NCBI GenBank assembly: GCA_934457235.1
Contig: CAKSHT010000010.1
Span: forward strand, 1-28,627
Length of the DNA stretch: 28,627 nucleotides
Direction: 5' to 3'
Source: an uncultured Oscillospiraceae bacterium
GTDB lineage: Bacteria > Bacillota > Clostridia > Oscillospirales > Ruminococcaceae
Positions 5,846 to 13,566 of the stretch are shown in pieces; positions within the stretch are counted from its first letter, which is position 1; the number at the start of each line of letters is the position of its first letter. Below the pieces are notes generated by a model. That model had not been told where the DNA came from, ran no database searches, and saw nothing but the letters and a program-made list of their open reading frames with translations. The position numbers and the translations under genes were made by a program.

Positions 5846-8257
5846 ATGTCATCTGATACAATGAGAATTAGCGGACTTACATCGGGATTTGATACCGAGA
5901 GTATGGTCAAGCAGCTGATGTCCTCATACCAGACCAAGATAGACAAGCAGAACCAGAAGCTCCAGAAGCTCAGCTGGCAGCAGTCCGGATACCAGGATAT
6001 CACAAAGAAGATCACCGAGTTCAAGAACAAGTACTTCGACGTGCTGAAGCGCGATACATACCTCATGAGCACGTCTACGTTCAATAAGTTCAGCTCCAGC
6101 GTAACCGCCACAAACGGCGCGGATATCAGCGGACTTACCGTCAGCACCACCAGCAATTCGGCTGTGGGCAGCTACAAGGTAAAGCTCAATCAGCGCGCTT
6201 CCGCTTCCAAGGCGGCGGGCAGCTCCATCAAGATGGACAATTTCAGCCTTGATTTCGACAAGGCTATTTCCGCCGGCGGCACTGATGTGACCAACGACGA
6301 TGGCAGCACATCCAGGAAGTTCGACCTGTCCCTCAGCTTCAAGGTAGGCAGCGTTACAAAGAGCATTGATTTCTCCGTGGAGGCTGCGCTTGACGCCGAC
6401 GGAAACATCGCCGATACGGACGCGCTCAGGTCCGATATGCTGGACGCGCTCAACACCAAGCTCCAGGAGGGCTTCGGCTACTCTGGAAGAAGCGGCTCCG
6501 ACGCTACCGGCGCGGTTGACGCCAGCGGAAACGAGTGGTTTATCCAGGCTGAGATGGGCGCCGACGGCAAGGTGGACTTCAAGGTAGGCGGAAACGCTAC
6601 TGCCAGCGTTACCGAGAGCAAGGGCAACTTCGGTCTGGCAACTGCGGATTCCAAGGTGGCTATCTCTACTAGCAGCGTTGTCACCGGAAAAAATATTTTC
6701 GCCGTGGATATCGGCGGAAAGAGCGTGAACGTCGGATTCCAGGGCGTTTCTTCCACATATTATGACAGCAGGAACACTTCCGGAAATGAAACTATCCTCG
6801 CAGAATACAACATGCTCAAGGCTGCGGCTTACCGCAAGGACAAGGGACTTTCTGCAAACGCGACAGTCACCCAGACCCAGCTTGACAGCTACACATACTC
6901 CGGCGCCCAGGCGGCTAAGGATAAAAACGCCGCTGCGATAACAAGCGCGCTCAAAGCTTCACTTCCGGATTACAACTTCACACTTGACGGCTCCTACCTC
7001 ACCGCGAAAGATAAGGACGGCAACGCCGTTGATTTCACTATGACCTCCGTAGAGGGCGGTACGCTGGGAATCGCCAAGGCTTCCGCCTCAAACAAGGCTA
7101 CCACGAGCACAAAGCTCTCCGATATGGGATTTGAGCTTAACGCCGACGGAAAGTACAGCCTTACCATCAACGACACTGAGATAACCGTTGACAAGGACGC
7201 TACCATCGCTAATCTCATGAGCGCGGTGAACAAGTCTGACGCCAACGTTACCATGACATTCTCCACCCTGACCAACAGCTTCACCGTGGAGTCCAAGGAA
7301 ATGGGCGGCGCAGGCAGGGTGGATATCCAGAGCGGCGATCTTGCAAAGGGGCTCGGCATTGCGGACGATAACGGCACCGTAGGATATACCCAGGGTCAGA
7401 ACTCCGTTTTTGAGATCAACGGCCAGGAGATATATCTCAACGACAACACCTACACCCTGGACGGCACGACATTCACATTCAACGATAACATGGAGGTCGG
7501 TGAGACTTACAATGTTACGCTGACCAAGGACGTCACCACCGTCAAGGACACCATAAAGAAGTTCGTGGAAGATTATAACCAGCTTATCGACGACGTATAC
7601 GGATACATCGGCACTTCTCCTGCAAAGGACAGCAGCGGCAACGCATACGACCCGCTGACCGATGACCAGCGCGACGAGATGAGCGAGGACGAGATCACCA
7701 AGTGGGAGGAGAAGGCTAAGCAGGGCGTTCTCTATAACGATTCCACCGTATCCACCATCATGAGCCAGATACGCTCCGCACTGTACGGCAGCGTAACGCT
7801 GGATGACGGCTCCAAGTTCGGTATCTACAATCTGGGCATCAAGACTTCCAGCGAGTGGTCTGAGCACGGCAAGCTGGAGATCAACGAGGATGCATTCGAC
7901 AAGGCGTTCGAGAACAATCAGGACGCTGTCATAAAGCTGTTCACCGACAGCGACGGCATAATGTCCAAGGTAAACAAGATAATGGACAGCGCCGTAAAGA
8001 GCAGCGGTAAGGCTGAGAACAGAGGTACGCTGGTACGCAAGGCGGGTAAGGAGAACAGTTCCGTCACCACCGACAGCACCATCTACAAGGAGATGAAGCG
8101 TATCCAGGAGCGAATGAGCGACCTCCAGACCAAGTATTCCGAAAAGGAAGAGTACTGGTGGAAGGTATTCACCAACATGGAGAGCGCGCTGTCTGACCTC
8201 AACAGCCAGACCAGCTATATTTCATCCTACTTCGGAACCTCCGGCAGCTATCAGTGA
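5846..8257 (+). CDS. fliD: Flagellar filament cap protein FliD (hook-associated protein 2)
   Basis: 803 residues, long for FliD (often 450-700). FliD forms the cap at the filament tip that folds incoming flagellin. The N terminus MSSDTMRISGLTSGFDTESM, followed by a helical QKLQKLSWQQSGYQDITKKI stretch, is the FliD N domain. A segment at about 425-480 (YSLTINDTEITVDKDATIAN) resembles the flagellin hook IN motif. The C domain starts near TKDVTTVKDTIKKFVEDYNQL and ends with a coiled coil and LNSQTSYISSYFG. The extra length is a Ser/Thr/Ala/Gly-rich surface region in the middle. ATG 5846 follows AACGGGAGGAG. fliS, the flagellin chaperone gene, comes next. Confidence 0.96.
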   Translation: MSSDTMRISGLTSGFDTESMVKQLMSSYQTKIDKQNQKLQKLSWQQSGYQDITKKITEFKNKYFDVLKRDTYLMSTSTFNKFSSSVTATNGADISGLTVSTTSNSAVGSYKVKLNQRASASKAAGSSIKMDNFSLDFDKAISAGGTDVTNDDGSTSRKFDLSLSFKVGSVTKSIDFSVEAALDADGNIADTDALRSDMLDALNTKLQEGFGYSGRSGSDATGAVDASGNEWFIQAEMGADGKVDFKVGGNATASVTESKGNFGLATADSKVAISTSSVVTGKNIFAVDIGGKSVNVGFQGVSSTYYDSRNTSGNETILAEYNMLKAAAYRKDKGLSANATVTQTQLDSYTYSGAQAAKDKNAAAITSALKASLPDYNFTLDGSYLTAKDKDGNAVDFTMTSVEGGTLGIAKASASNKATTSTKLSDMGFELNADGKYSLTINDTEITVDKDATIANLMSAVNKSDANVTMTFSTLTNSFTVESKEMGGAGRVDIQSGDLAKGLGIADDNGTVGYTQGQNSVFEINGQEIYLNDNTYTLDGTTFTFNDNMEVGETYNVTLTKDVTTVKDTIKKFVEDYNQLIDDVYGYIGTSPAKDSSGNAYDPLTDDQRDEMSEDEITKWEEKAKQGVLYNDSTVSTIMSQIRSALYGSVTLDDGSKFGIYNLGIKTSSEWSEHGKLEINEDAFDKAFENNQDAVIKLFTDSDGIMSKVNKIMDSAVKSSGKAENRGTLVRKAGKENSSVTTDSTIYKEMKRIQERMSDLQTKYSEKEEYWWKVFTNMESALSDLNSQTSYISSYFGTSGSYQ

Positions 8258-8265
8258 TAAAAAGA

Positions 8266-8297
8266 GCGGCGGGATCCGGTAACGGATATTCCGCCGC
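8266..8297 (+). other. Intercistronic stem-loop between fliD and fliS
   Basis: Two-tier hairpin: GCGGCGG (8266-8272) pairs perfectly with CCGCCGC (8291-8297) and encloses ATCCG-gtaa-CGGAT (8274-8287). No T-run follows, so it is not a classic terminator. It may be an mRNA stabiliser or processing site that sets fliS-fliT levels relative to upstream genes. Confidence 0.55.
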
Positions 8298-8326
8298 AGA
8301 ATATAATGAAAACAGAGGGCAAGGAT

Positions 8327-8740
8327 ATGGCAAATCCCTATTCAGCATATAAAAAGCAGTCCGTTTCGACGATGACCCCGGTCGAAGTCGTTATCAAGCT
8401 CTACAGCGAGACCGAGCGTCAGCTTGCCATCGGTGTGAACGCCGTACGCGGCAGGGACATCAAGAAGGCTCATGAATCCTATATGAAGGCGCAGGAGCTT
8501 CTTGGCGCGCTGCGCGGTTCGCTGGACATGGACGTCCCGGTGTCGAAGAACCTCGACCAGCTGTATGATTTCTTCCAGAGAACGGCGGAAAAGGCGAATA
8601 TCAAGAAGGACGAGGAAACTGCTGCTGAGGTAGAAAAGATCATTCCGATGATCGGCGAACTGCGGGATGCGTTCACGCAGATCAGCCAGATGACCAAGGA
8701 AGAGATCGAGGCGCAGGAAAAGGCTAACGGCAAGAAGTAA
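8327..8740 (+). CDS. fliS: Flagellin export chaperone FliS
   Basis: 137 residues. FliS is a cytosolic helical-bundle chaperone that binds the C terminus of flagellin, prevents premature polymerisation and delivers it to the export gate. Visible hallmarks: ANPYSAYKKQSV at the N terminus (family NPYxxY), TPVEVVIKLYSETERQL (the LY...L helix) and NLDQLYDFF. ATG 8327 is preferred because family members begin just before NPY and GAGGGCAAGG precedes it; the in-frame ATG at 8306 would add seven atypical residues and lacks a good ribosome binding site. It is followed by the FliT-like gene after 18 bp. Confidence 0.93.
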   Translation: MANPYSAYKKQSVSTMTPVEVVIKLYSETERQLAIGVNAVRGRDIKKAHESYMKAQELLGALRGSLDMDVPVSKNLDQLYDFFQRTAEKANIKKDEETAAEVEKIIPMIGELRDAFTQISQMTKEEIEAQEKANGKK

Positions 8741-8758
8741 GCGCAGGGGGGTGTTATT

Positions 8759-9244
8759 ATGGCTGAATTACGTGGCTGCGAGGGTGTTATAACCGTAATG
8801 AAGCAGATATACGAGGTGCTTCAGGAATACGAAAAGCAGACGGACGCCATGAGTAACGCCGATCTGGAAACGCTCCAGCAGGCACTGTTCGTGCGCAACG
8901 AGCTTATCGCGAAGCTGGAGGAGCTGAAGCAGCAGGTCGAGGGTATGATCGAGCTTGAAATGCCTGAGGAGCGTGCCCTGCTCAACGACCTGACCCACGG
9001 AAGCTATGTGAGCGTACCGCTCGACGAGGAGCACAAGGAGTTACAGCTCATTCAGCGGAACATCACTGTCATAAAGCAGCGAATAGTTGACAAGGACAGG
9101 GTGATATCCGGGCAGTTCAAGAGCCAGCACATGGACTCCCGCCGGGAGCTTGAGCAGCTCAAGCAGACCCGCCAGAAGATCGGCTACTACAACAGCGCGG
9201 TAGTCGGCAGGGCTACGGGTCAGTCGCTTAACAAGAATCTATAA
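8759..9244 (+). CDS. FliT-like flagellar chaperone (putative)
   Basis: 161 residues, all-helical, rich in Glu/Lys/Gln. Coiled-coil-like heptads run through about residues 10-65 (EVLQEYEKQTDAMSNADLET) and 95-140. FliT is the chaperone for the cap protein FliD and usually follows fliD-fliS, exactly this place. Sequence conservation in the family is weak, and an FlgN-like chaperone is the alternative. The C-terminal YYNSAVVGRATGQSLNKNL tail is reminiscent of FlgN/FliT tails. ATG 8759 follows AGGGGGGTG. It is the last gene of the operon: a stop at 9242-9244 is followed 4 bases later by a terminator hairpin. Confidence 0.65.
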   Translation: MAELRGCEGVITVMKQIYEVLQEYEKQTDAMSNADLETLQQALFVRNELIAKLEELKQQVEGMIELEMPEERALLNDLTHGSYVSVPLDEEHKELQLIQRNITVIKQRIVDKDRVISGQFKSQHMDSRRELEQLKQTRQKIGYYNSAVVGRATGQSLNKNL

Positions 9245-9248
9245 CAAA

Positions 9249-9276
9249 ATGGAGGCGCATATAAATGCACCTCCAT
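9249..9276 (+). repeat. Left copy of duplicated terminator hairpin (no T-run)
   Basis: ATGGAGGCGCAT-ATAA-ATGCACCTCCAT hairpin (12-bp stem, one G-U) directly after the FliT-like gene. It is identical to 9468-9495, with the identity extending to 31 bp (9247-9277 = 9466-9496). In this copy the stem is followed by the repeat element, not by thymines. Confidence 0.9.
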
Positions 9277-9465
9277 TGAGACCGTCGAAAAAGTCACTAA
9301 AGTGACTTTTCCGCCGAACATCCGCCCGGCGCGCACGGTTTGTCGGCGATGCCGACAAACCGCACACTTGTGCGGATAGAAGTGTTTTTTGCCCCGGGAG
9401 ACCCGTGACAAAAAACGGATTTTAAAAGCCCGCTTCGCGGGCAAAACCGATTTTTTCGACAAGGT
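9277..9465 (+). mobile_element. Terminator-associated repeat, copy B (complete)
   Basis: About 189 bp, non-coding. Left end TGAGACCGTCGAAAAAGT and right end ATTTTTTCGACAAGG form imperfect inverted repeats (core GTCGAAAAA). Internal hairpins: AAAAGTCACT/AGTGACTTTT (9289-9310), GTTTGTCGGC/GCCGACAAAC, CCGCACA/TGTGCGG, TTTTTTG.../...CAAAAAA and GCCCGC/GCGGGC. The element is bounded by two identical copies of the operon terminator hairpin, so it resembles a non-autonomous insertion with a 28-31-bp target duplication. It shares most of its sequence with copy D (25244-25432). No transposase is present. Confidence 0.85.
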
Positions 9466-9467
9466 AA

Positions 9468-9500
9468 ATGGAGGCGCATATAAATGCACCTCCATTTTTT
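9468..9500 (+). terminator. Rho-independent terminator of the flagellar operon
   Basis: ATGGAGGCGCAT-ATAA-ATGCACCTCCAT stem-loop (9468-9495) followed by TTTTT (9496-9500). It is the right-hand copy of the duplicated hairpin and keeps the T-run, so flagellar transcripts probably end here, with copy B carried in the 3' untranslated region. Confidence 0.88.
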
Positions 9501-9520
9501 ATTGCAGATAAAAAGCGCCC

Positions 9521-9617
9521 TGCGCGCACGGTTTGTCGGCTATGCCGACAAACCAGCGTCAAAAAATTGATTTCAAAAGCCCGCTTTGCGGGCAAAATTT
9601 ACTTTTTCGACAGACTG
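9521..9617 (+). mobile_element. Terminator-associated repeat, copy C (truncated)
   Basis: Starts abruptly at TGCGCGCACGG and contains the GGTTTGTCGGC/GCCGACAAACC hairpin, a shortened middle, the GCCCGC/GCGGGC hairpin and the right end ACTTTTTCGACAGACTG. It lacks the left end and the first and third hairpins. On its left, AAAAAGCGCCC (9510-9520) equals the left arm of the terminator on its right (9618-9638). This fits insertion into that terminator followed by a deletion between GCCC motifs of the terminator and the element. Confidence 0.75.
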
Positions 9618-9647
9618 AAGCGCCCCGGTAGGGCGCTTTTGTTTTTT
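9618..9647 (+). terminator. Terminator between the flagellar operon and comFB
   Basis: AAGCGCCC-CGGTA-GGGCGCTT (9618-9638) followed by TTGTTTTTT. It would back up the terminator at 9468. Its split left arm at 9510-9520 (AAAAAGCGCCC, reading GGGCGCTTTTT on the other strand) suggests the original structure worked in both directions between the convergent genes before copy C inserted. Confidence 0.8.
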
Positions 9648-9909
9648 AAGAGTGCGACGGGCGCTTTGAAACGCACGCGATTGCTTCCGCTACCGCGATG
9701 TTGAGGTCAACGCTGTTCTGTCTTACAAGCGAATTCAGCTTTGAAAAAAGTTCGCCGTTGTGTGTGCTGACATAGCGGGACGGCAGCTTGTTAAGAGCAA
9801 GCGCGGTCATATCCTCAAAGCAGCGCTCGCATTTGCAGCAGTTCTCGTTCCTGAGCATTTCAGTCAGCTTGTCGCGGACTATATCTTCCATGATGTTCAC
9901 AAGTGCCAT
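9646..9909 (-). CDS. comFB: ComFB family protein (late competence development family)
   Basis: 87 residues. Family features: MEDIVRDKLTEML helix, the Cys cluster NCCKCERCFEDMTALALNKL with CxxC-type spacing, then LPSRYVSTHNGELFSKL and a terminal helix ending AIACVSKRPSH. ComFB is named from the Bacillus comF locus, but its role in competence is unclear. To my knowledge the family has been reported more recently as cyclic dinucleotide receptors, which would suit the neighbouring motility genes; that link is inference. The gene stands alone, convergent to the flagellar operon, with its own sigma-A promoter (9946-9974). The ribosome binding site is weak (GGGGGT 9 bases before the ATG). Confidence 0.85.
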   Translation of the reverse strand: MALVNIMEDIVRDKLTEMLRNENCCKCERCFEDMTALALNKLPSRYVSTHNGELFSKLNSLVRQNSVDLNIAVAEAIACVSKRPSHS

Positions 9910-9945
9910 AATAATTACCCCCGTTTTGCGTCGGATTATATAAAT

Positions 9946-9974
9946 ATTTTACACTAATTCGCCGGGTTTGTCAA
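9946..9974 (-). promoter_or_regulatory. Sigma-A promoter of comFB
   Basis: On the minus strand TTGACA (9974-9969), exactly 17 bases, then TAAAAT (9951-9946). The -35 is perfect and the -10 is 5/6. It lies about 37 bp before the comFB start. The divergent spoVA operon shares this intergenic region; I saw no convincing forespore sigma-G promoter for it. Confidence 0.88.
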
Positions 9975-10074
9975 TACATCGGATGTTTTTTTTACAATTT
10001 TCAGAAATGCGGAAAAACGCGTATTTTCCGGAGAGCTCCGCGAAAAATAACGAAAAAGCAAAGGAGAAACAGCC

Positions 10075-10524
10075 ATGAATATTTCAAACGAAGAATACGG
10101 CGAGCTTACAAAAAAGCGCTCCCATAATTCTAAACTGTACAAAACCGTTCCGATGGCGTTCCTTATCGGCGGTCTTATCTGCACAATCGGCGAGGCGCTT
10201 CTGAATATTTACGCTATGGCGGGACTGAGTAGGGACGCTTCGGCTATGCTTACCTCCATGACACTGGTGTTCCTGAGTATCCTGTTCACCGGGCTTGAAT
10301 GGTACGACCGCATAGCCCAGCGCGCCGGCGCGGGCACTCTGGTGCCTATCACTGGCTTTGCCAACGCCGTGGCGTCCCCGGCGCTGGATTTCAAGAGCGA
10401 GGGCTATGTACTGGGGCTCGGCGCAAAAATGTTCGTTATCGCCGGTCCGGTCATCGTGTACGGAATAAGCGCGTCGGTGGTGTACGGTATCATCTACTAT
10501 ATCGTGGGACTTTTCATGAAGTGA
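10075..10524 (+). CDS. spoVAC: Stage V sporulation protein AC
   Basis: 149 residues. SpoVAC is an inner forespore membrane protein of the channel that moves dipicolinic acid into the developing spore and out at germination. Hydrophobic segments lie at about residues 26-48, 62-78 and 118-146. The family signatures VPMAFLIGGLICTIGEAL and TGFANAVASPALDFKSEG are present. ATG 10075 has AAAGGAGA about 8 bases upstream. It is the first gene of the minimal clostridial spoVAC-VAD-VAE operon; spoVAD starts 7 bp after the stop. Expression should be forespore-specific (sigma-G), although that promoter could not be recognised. Confidence 0.95.
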   Translation: MNISNEEYGELTKKRSHNSKLYKTVPMAFLIGGLICTIGEALLNIYAMAGLSRDASAMLTSMTLVFLSILFTGLEWYDRIAQRAGAGTLVPITGFANAVASPALDFKSEGYVLGLGAKMFVIAGPVIVYGISASVVYGIIYYIVGLFMK

Positions 10525-10531
10525 GGTTGCT

Positions 10532-11545
10532 ATGAAATATTGTGAGGGAAGAACTATGTGCTTCCGCAAACCGTCGATATTGTCATACGCGTCGGTGGTA
10601 GGAAAGGCGGAGAACGACGGTCCGTTCGGCGGCGAATTTGACGAGGTTGTCGAGGACAACAAGGCGGGCGCGGACACCTGGGAGCAGGCGGAAGCTCTGT
10701 TCCAGCATCGTGCAGTGGGTCACGTCCTGAGAAAATCCGGTCTGGAACCGGACAGGATAGATGTCATTATAGCGGGCGACCTGCTCAATCAGTGCGTCGG
10801 CAGTTCCTATGGACTGAAGGATTATTTTATGCCGTATCTCGGTATCTACGGCGCATGCTCTACGTTCGCGGAGGGTCTGCTGCTCTCTGCGGCGCTGGTG
10901 AACGCAGGGTATATGGATACCGCCATCGCAAGCACATCGTCGCATTTCAGCACGGCGGAGCGGCAGTTCCGGTTCCCGCTGAATTACGGCGGGGTGCGCA
11001 CGCCTACCTCCCAGTGGACGGCGACGGCGGCGGGAGCCGCGCTGATAGGCTCCAGCGGCAGGCCGCCGTTTATCCGGGCGGCGACGATAGGCAAGATAGA
11101 GGACATGGGTATCTGCGACCTAAATAACATGGGCGCGGCTATGGCGGGAGCGGCGTACGACACTCTGACGCGGCACATGAAGCACCGCGGCACCCATCCG
11201 CAGGACTATGACGTGATAATCACCGGAGATCTCGGACAGGTGGGCAGCGATCTGCTTTACGACCTGTTCCGGCGCGACGGAGTGGACATGAAGTCCCACC
11301 ACAATGACTGCGGACTTATGCTGTACGACCGTACAATGCAGGACGTCCACGCGGGCGGTTCGGGCTGCGGGTGCTCGGCGGCGATGATGTGCGGTCACTT
11401 TCTCAAGCGCGTGGAAAGCGGCGAGCTTAAGCGGATACTTTACTGCGCGACCGGCGCGCTGATGTCGCCGACGATGGTGCAGCAGGGCGGGAGTATCCCC
11501 GGAATAGCGCACTGTGTGGAGATCTCTTCGGAGGCGGGAGGCTGA
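10532..11545 (+). CDS. spoVAD: Stage V sporulation protein AD
   Basis: 337 residues, usual length. SpoVAD has a thiolase/ketosynthase-like fold, binds dipicolinic acid and works with the SpoVAC and SpoVAE membrane proteins. Clear family segments: AGDLLNQCVGSSYGL, GIYGACSTFAEGL (Cys109 at the thiolase-like position), SSHFSTAERQFRFPLNYGG and HNDCGLMLYD. The start at ATG 10532 lacks a strong ribosome binding site (GAGGTTGCT), which may mean coupling to spoVAC. The stop is 1 base from the spoVAE start. No truncation or frameshift. Confidence 0.96.
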   Translation: MKYCEGRTMCFRKPSILSYASVVGKAENDGPFGGEFDEVVEDNKAGADTWEQAEALFQHRAVGHVLRKSGLEPDRIDVIIAGDLLNQCVGSSYGLKDYFMPYLGIYGACSTFAEGLLLSAALVNAGYMDTAIASTSSHFSTAERQFRFPLNYGGVRTPTSQWTATAAGAALIGSSGRPPFIRAATIGKIEDMGICDLNNMGAAMAGAAYDTLTRHMKHRGTHPQDYDVIITGDLGQVGSDLLYDLFRRDGVDMKSHHNDCGLMLYDRTMQDVHAGGSGCGCSAAMMCGHFLKRVESGELKRILYCATGALMSPTMVQQGGSIPGIAHCVEISSEAGG

Positions 11546-11546
11546 T

Positions 11547-11936
11547 ATGGATATGTTTCTTGAATATGTATGGGCGTTTCTGATAGGCGGGGCGTTCTGC
11601 GCCGTGGGTCAGCTGCTTATCGATCTGACGAAGCTGACGCCGGCGAGGATACTGGTGAGCTACGTCGTTGCCGGTGTAGTCCTCGGAGCGGTCGGAATTT
11701 ACGAGCCGCTGGTGGATTTCGCGGGCGGCGGAGCTACCGTCCCGCTGACGGGATTCGGGTATCTTCTGGCAAAGGGCGTCCGCGAGGCGGTGGACCAGAA
11801 GGGCCTCCTCGGCGCGTTCACCGGTGGATTCACAGCAACAGCGGCGGGCATAACAGCGGCGATATTCTTCGGACTTATCGCGGCGCTGTGCTTCAAGAGC
11901 GGCTCGAAGATAAACGAGACCGGCGGCAATGGCTGA
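11547..11936 (+). CDS. spoVAE: Stage V sporulation protein AE (AEb type)
   Basis: 129 residues, integral membrane protein of the dipicolinate channel. The body is almost wholly hydrophobic: helices at about 5-27, 35-55 and 88-115, with TVPLTGFGYLLAKGVREAVDQKGLLG, the SpoVAC/SpoVAE family segment, between them. ATG 11547 is chosen because it directly follows the spoVAD stop and GGGAGG (11536-11541) lies 5 bases upstream; the open frame begins earlier but inside spoVAD. It ends the operon. The 170 bp after it hold a weak hairpin without T-run (GGGTGC/GCACCC near 11950-11974) and the purB promoter. Confidence 0.93.
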   Translation: MDMFLEYVWAFLIGGAFCAVGQLLIDLTKLTPARILVSYVVAGVVLGAVGIYEPLVDFAGGGATVPLTGFGYLLAKGVREAVDQKGLLGAFTGGFTATAAGITAAIFFGLIAALCFKSGSKINETGGNG

Positions 11937-12021
11937 TTGTAATAAGGCATGGGTGCGGACTGATGTCTGCACCCTGTCCGCGCCATACAGTACGATTTCC
12001 GTGTTAATTATAAAAAAATAC

Positions 12022-12050
12022 TTGTATAAATCGGCGTTTTGTGATAAAAT
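12022..12050 (+). promoter_or_regulatory. Sigma-A promoter of the purB operon
   Basis: TTGTAT (12022-12027), 17 bases, TAAAAT (12045-12050), about 58 bp before the purB start. The AT-rich surroundings contrast with the flanking genes. No riboswitch-like structure or PurR-box is evident in the short leader. Confidence 0.75.
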
Positions 12051-12107
12051 AAAAGAGTATATTTAATACTTAAACAACCCTGAATAAAACATCAAGGAGA
12101 AACAACT

Positions 12108-13547
12108 ATGTCAAGAGATTATTCCACCTACGAAAGCCCGTTCTGCACACGCTACGCAAGCAAGGAGATGCAGTACATATTCTCCGCGGACAAGAAGTTT
12201 TCCACATGGCGCCGCCTGTGGGTCGCTCTTGCGCGCGGCGAGATGAAGCTCGGCCTCCCCGTTACACAGGAGCAGGTAGACGAGCTTGAGGCTCACATCA
12301 ACGATATCAATTACGCAGTGGCCGAGGAGCGCGAGAAGCTCGTCCGCCACGACGTAATGTCCCACGTTTACGCTTACGGTCAGCAGTGCCCCAAGGCTGC
12401 CGGTATAATCCACCTGGGCGCTACCTCCTGCTATGTCGGCGATAACACCGACGTCATCATCATGCGCGACGCGCTCCTGCTCGTAAAGAAGAAGCTGCTC
12501 AACGTCATCAACAACCTCGCCGGCTTCGCTAATGAGCATAAGGATCAGCCCTGCCTGGCATACACCCACCTCCAGCCCGCTCAGCTCACCACTGTTGGCA
12601 AGCGCGCTACACTGTGGATAAACGAGCTTATGATGGACCTTGAAGAGGTAGAATACCGCATAAGCAAGCTCAAGCTCCTCGGTCAGAAGGGCACGACCGG
12701 AACCCAGGCAAGCTTTGTGGAGCTTTTCAAGGGCGACAGCGCGAAGATCAAGGCGCTCGAAAAGTCCATTGCTGAGGAAATGGGCTTTGAGGAGTGCGTT
12801 CCCGTCAGCGGTCAGACCTACTCCAGAAAGACGGACAGCATGGTACTGAACGTACTTGGCGGCATTGCTGAAAGCTGCTCCAAGTTCAGCAACGACCTGC
12901 GTATCCTCGCGAACTTCAAGGAGATGGAAGAGCCGTTCGAGAAGAACCAGATAGGTTCATCCGCAATGCCGTACAAGCGCAACCCCATGCGCGCCGAGCG
13001 TATAACCTCCCTTGCAAGATACGTGATGATCGACACGCTGAACCCCGCGTTCACCGCTGGTACACAGTGGTTCGAGAGAACCCTGGACGACAGCGCCAAC
13101 AAGCGCGTTTCCGTTGCAGAGGGCTTCCTCGCAGTGGACGCTATCCTTAACATCATGATAAACATTACCAACGGACTGGTCGTATACCCCAAGGTCATCG
13201 AGCAGCGCGTTATGCGTGAGCTTCCGTTCATGGCTACAGAGAACATCATGATGAGAGCCGTTGAAAAGGGCGGCAACCGCCAGGAGCTTCACGAAGCGCT
13301 CCGCAAGCACAGCATCGCCGCTGCGAAGGTAGTAAAGGAAGAGGGCGGCGAGAACGACCTTGTAAAGCGTATCGCGGCAGACCCGATGTTCATGATAACC
13401 GAGGAGGAGATCATGGCCGTCCTGAAGCCCGCGCACTATACCGGACGCGCTCCCGAACAGGTGGAGGAATTCCTCAGAGAATGCGTATGGCCGGTACTGG
13501 AGCAGAACAAGGCGCTTCTCGGCGAGCATGTTGAACTCAGCGTTTAA
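12108..13547 (+). CDS. purB: Adenylosuccinate lyase
   Basis: 479 residues. PurB catalyses two fumarate-releasing steps in purine synthesis: SAICAR to AICAR, and adenylosuccinate to AMP. It is a soluble homotetramer of the fumarase/aspartase superfamily. Motifs: GATSCYVGDNTD (104-115), YTHLQPAQ (152-159, catalytic His154 region) and the superfamily signature GSSAMPYKRNP (283-293) with the catalytic serine loop. At about 480 residues it resembles the longer ADSL form. AAGGAG lies 9 bases before ATG 12108. It is first in an apparent operon, with recJ 19 bp downstream. Confidence 0.97.
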   Translation: MSRDYSTYESPFCTRYASKEMQYIFSADKKFSTWRRLWVALARGEMKLGLPVTQEQVDELEAHINDINYAVAEEREKLVRHDVMSHVYAYGQQCPKAAGIIHLGATSCYVGDNTDVIIMRDALLLVKKKLLNVINNLAGFANEHKDQPCLAYTHLQPAQLTTVGKRATLWINELMMDLEEVEYRISKLKLLGQKGTTGTQASFVELFKGDSAKIKALEKSIAEEMGFEECVPVSGQTYSRKTDSMVLNVLGGIAESCSKFSNDLRILANFKEMEEPFEKNQIGSSAMPYKRNPMRAERITSLARYVMIDTLNPAFTAGTQWFERTLDDSANKRVSVAEGFLAVDAILNIMINITNGLVVYPKVIEQRVMRELPFMATENIMMRAVEKGGNRQELHEALRKHSIAAAKVVKEEGGENDLVKRIAADPMFMITEEEIMAVLKPAHYTGRAPEQVEEFLRECVWPVLEQNKALLGEHVELSV

Positions 13548-13566
13548 GCAATAGGAGCAGATCTCA

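Noticed and set aside
5846..8257. FliD considered as a fusion or frameshifted gene because of its 803-residue length
   Set aside because: N- and C-terminal FliD domains are in one continuous frame and the extra length is the normally variable surface region.
9240..9640. CRISPR array suggested by several repeated palindromic segments
   Set aside because: Repeats are long, unevenly spaced, in few copies and duplicated terminators explain them; no cas genes or regular spacers.
9975..10074. Sigma-G promoter for the spoVA operon
   Set aside because: No sequence close to the sigma-G -10 (CATnnTA) with a suitable -35 was found, so none is annotated.
11948..11975. Terminator after spoVAE
   Set aside because: GGGTGC/GCACCC forms only a weak stem and is not followed by a T-run.
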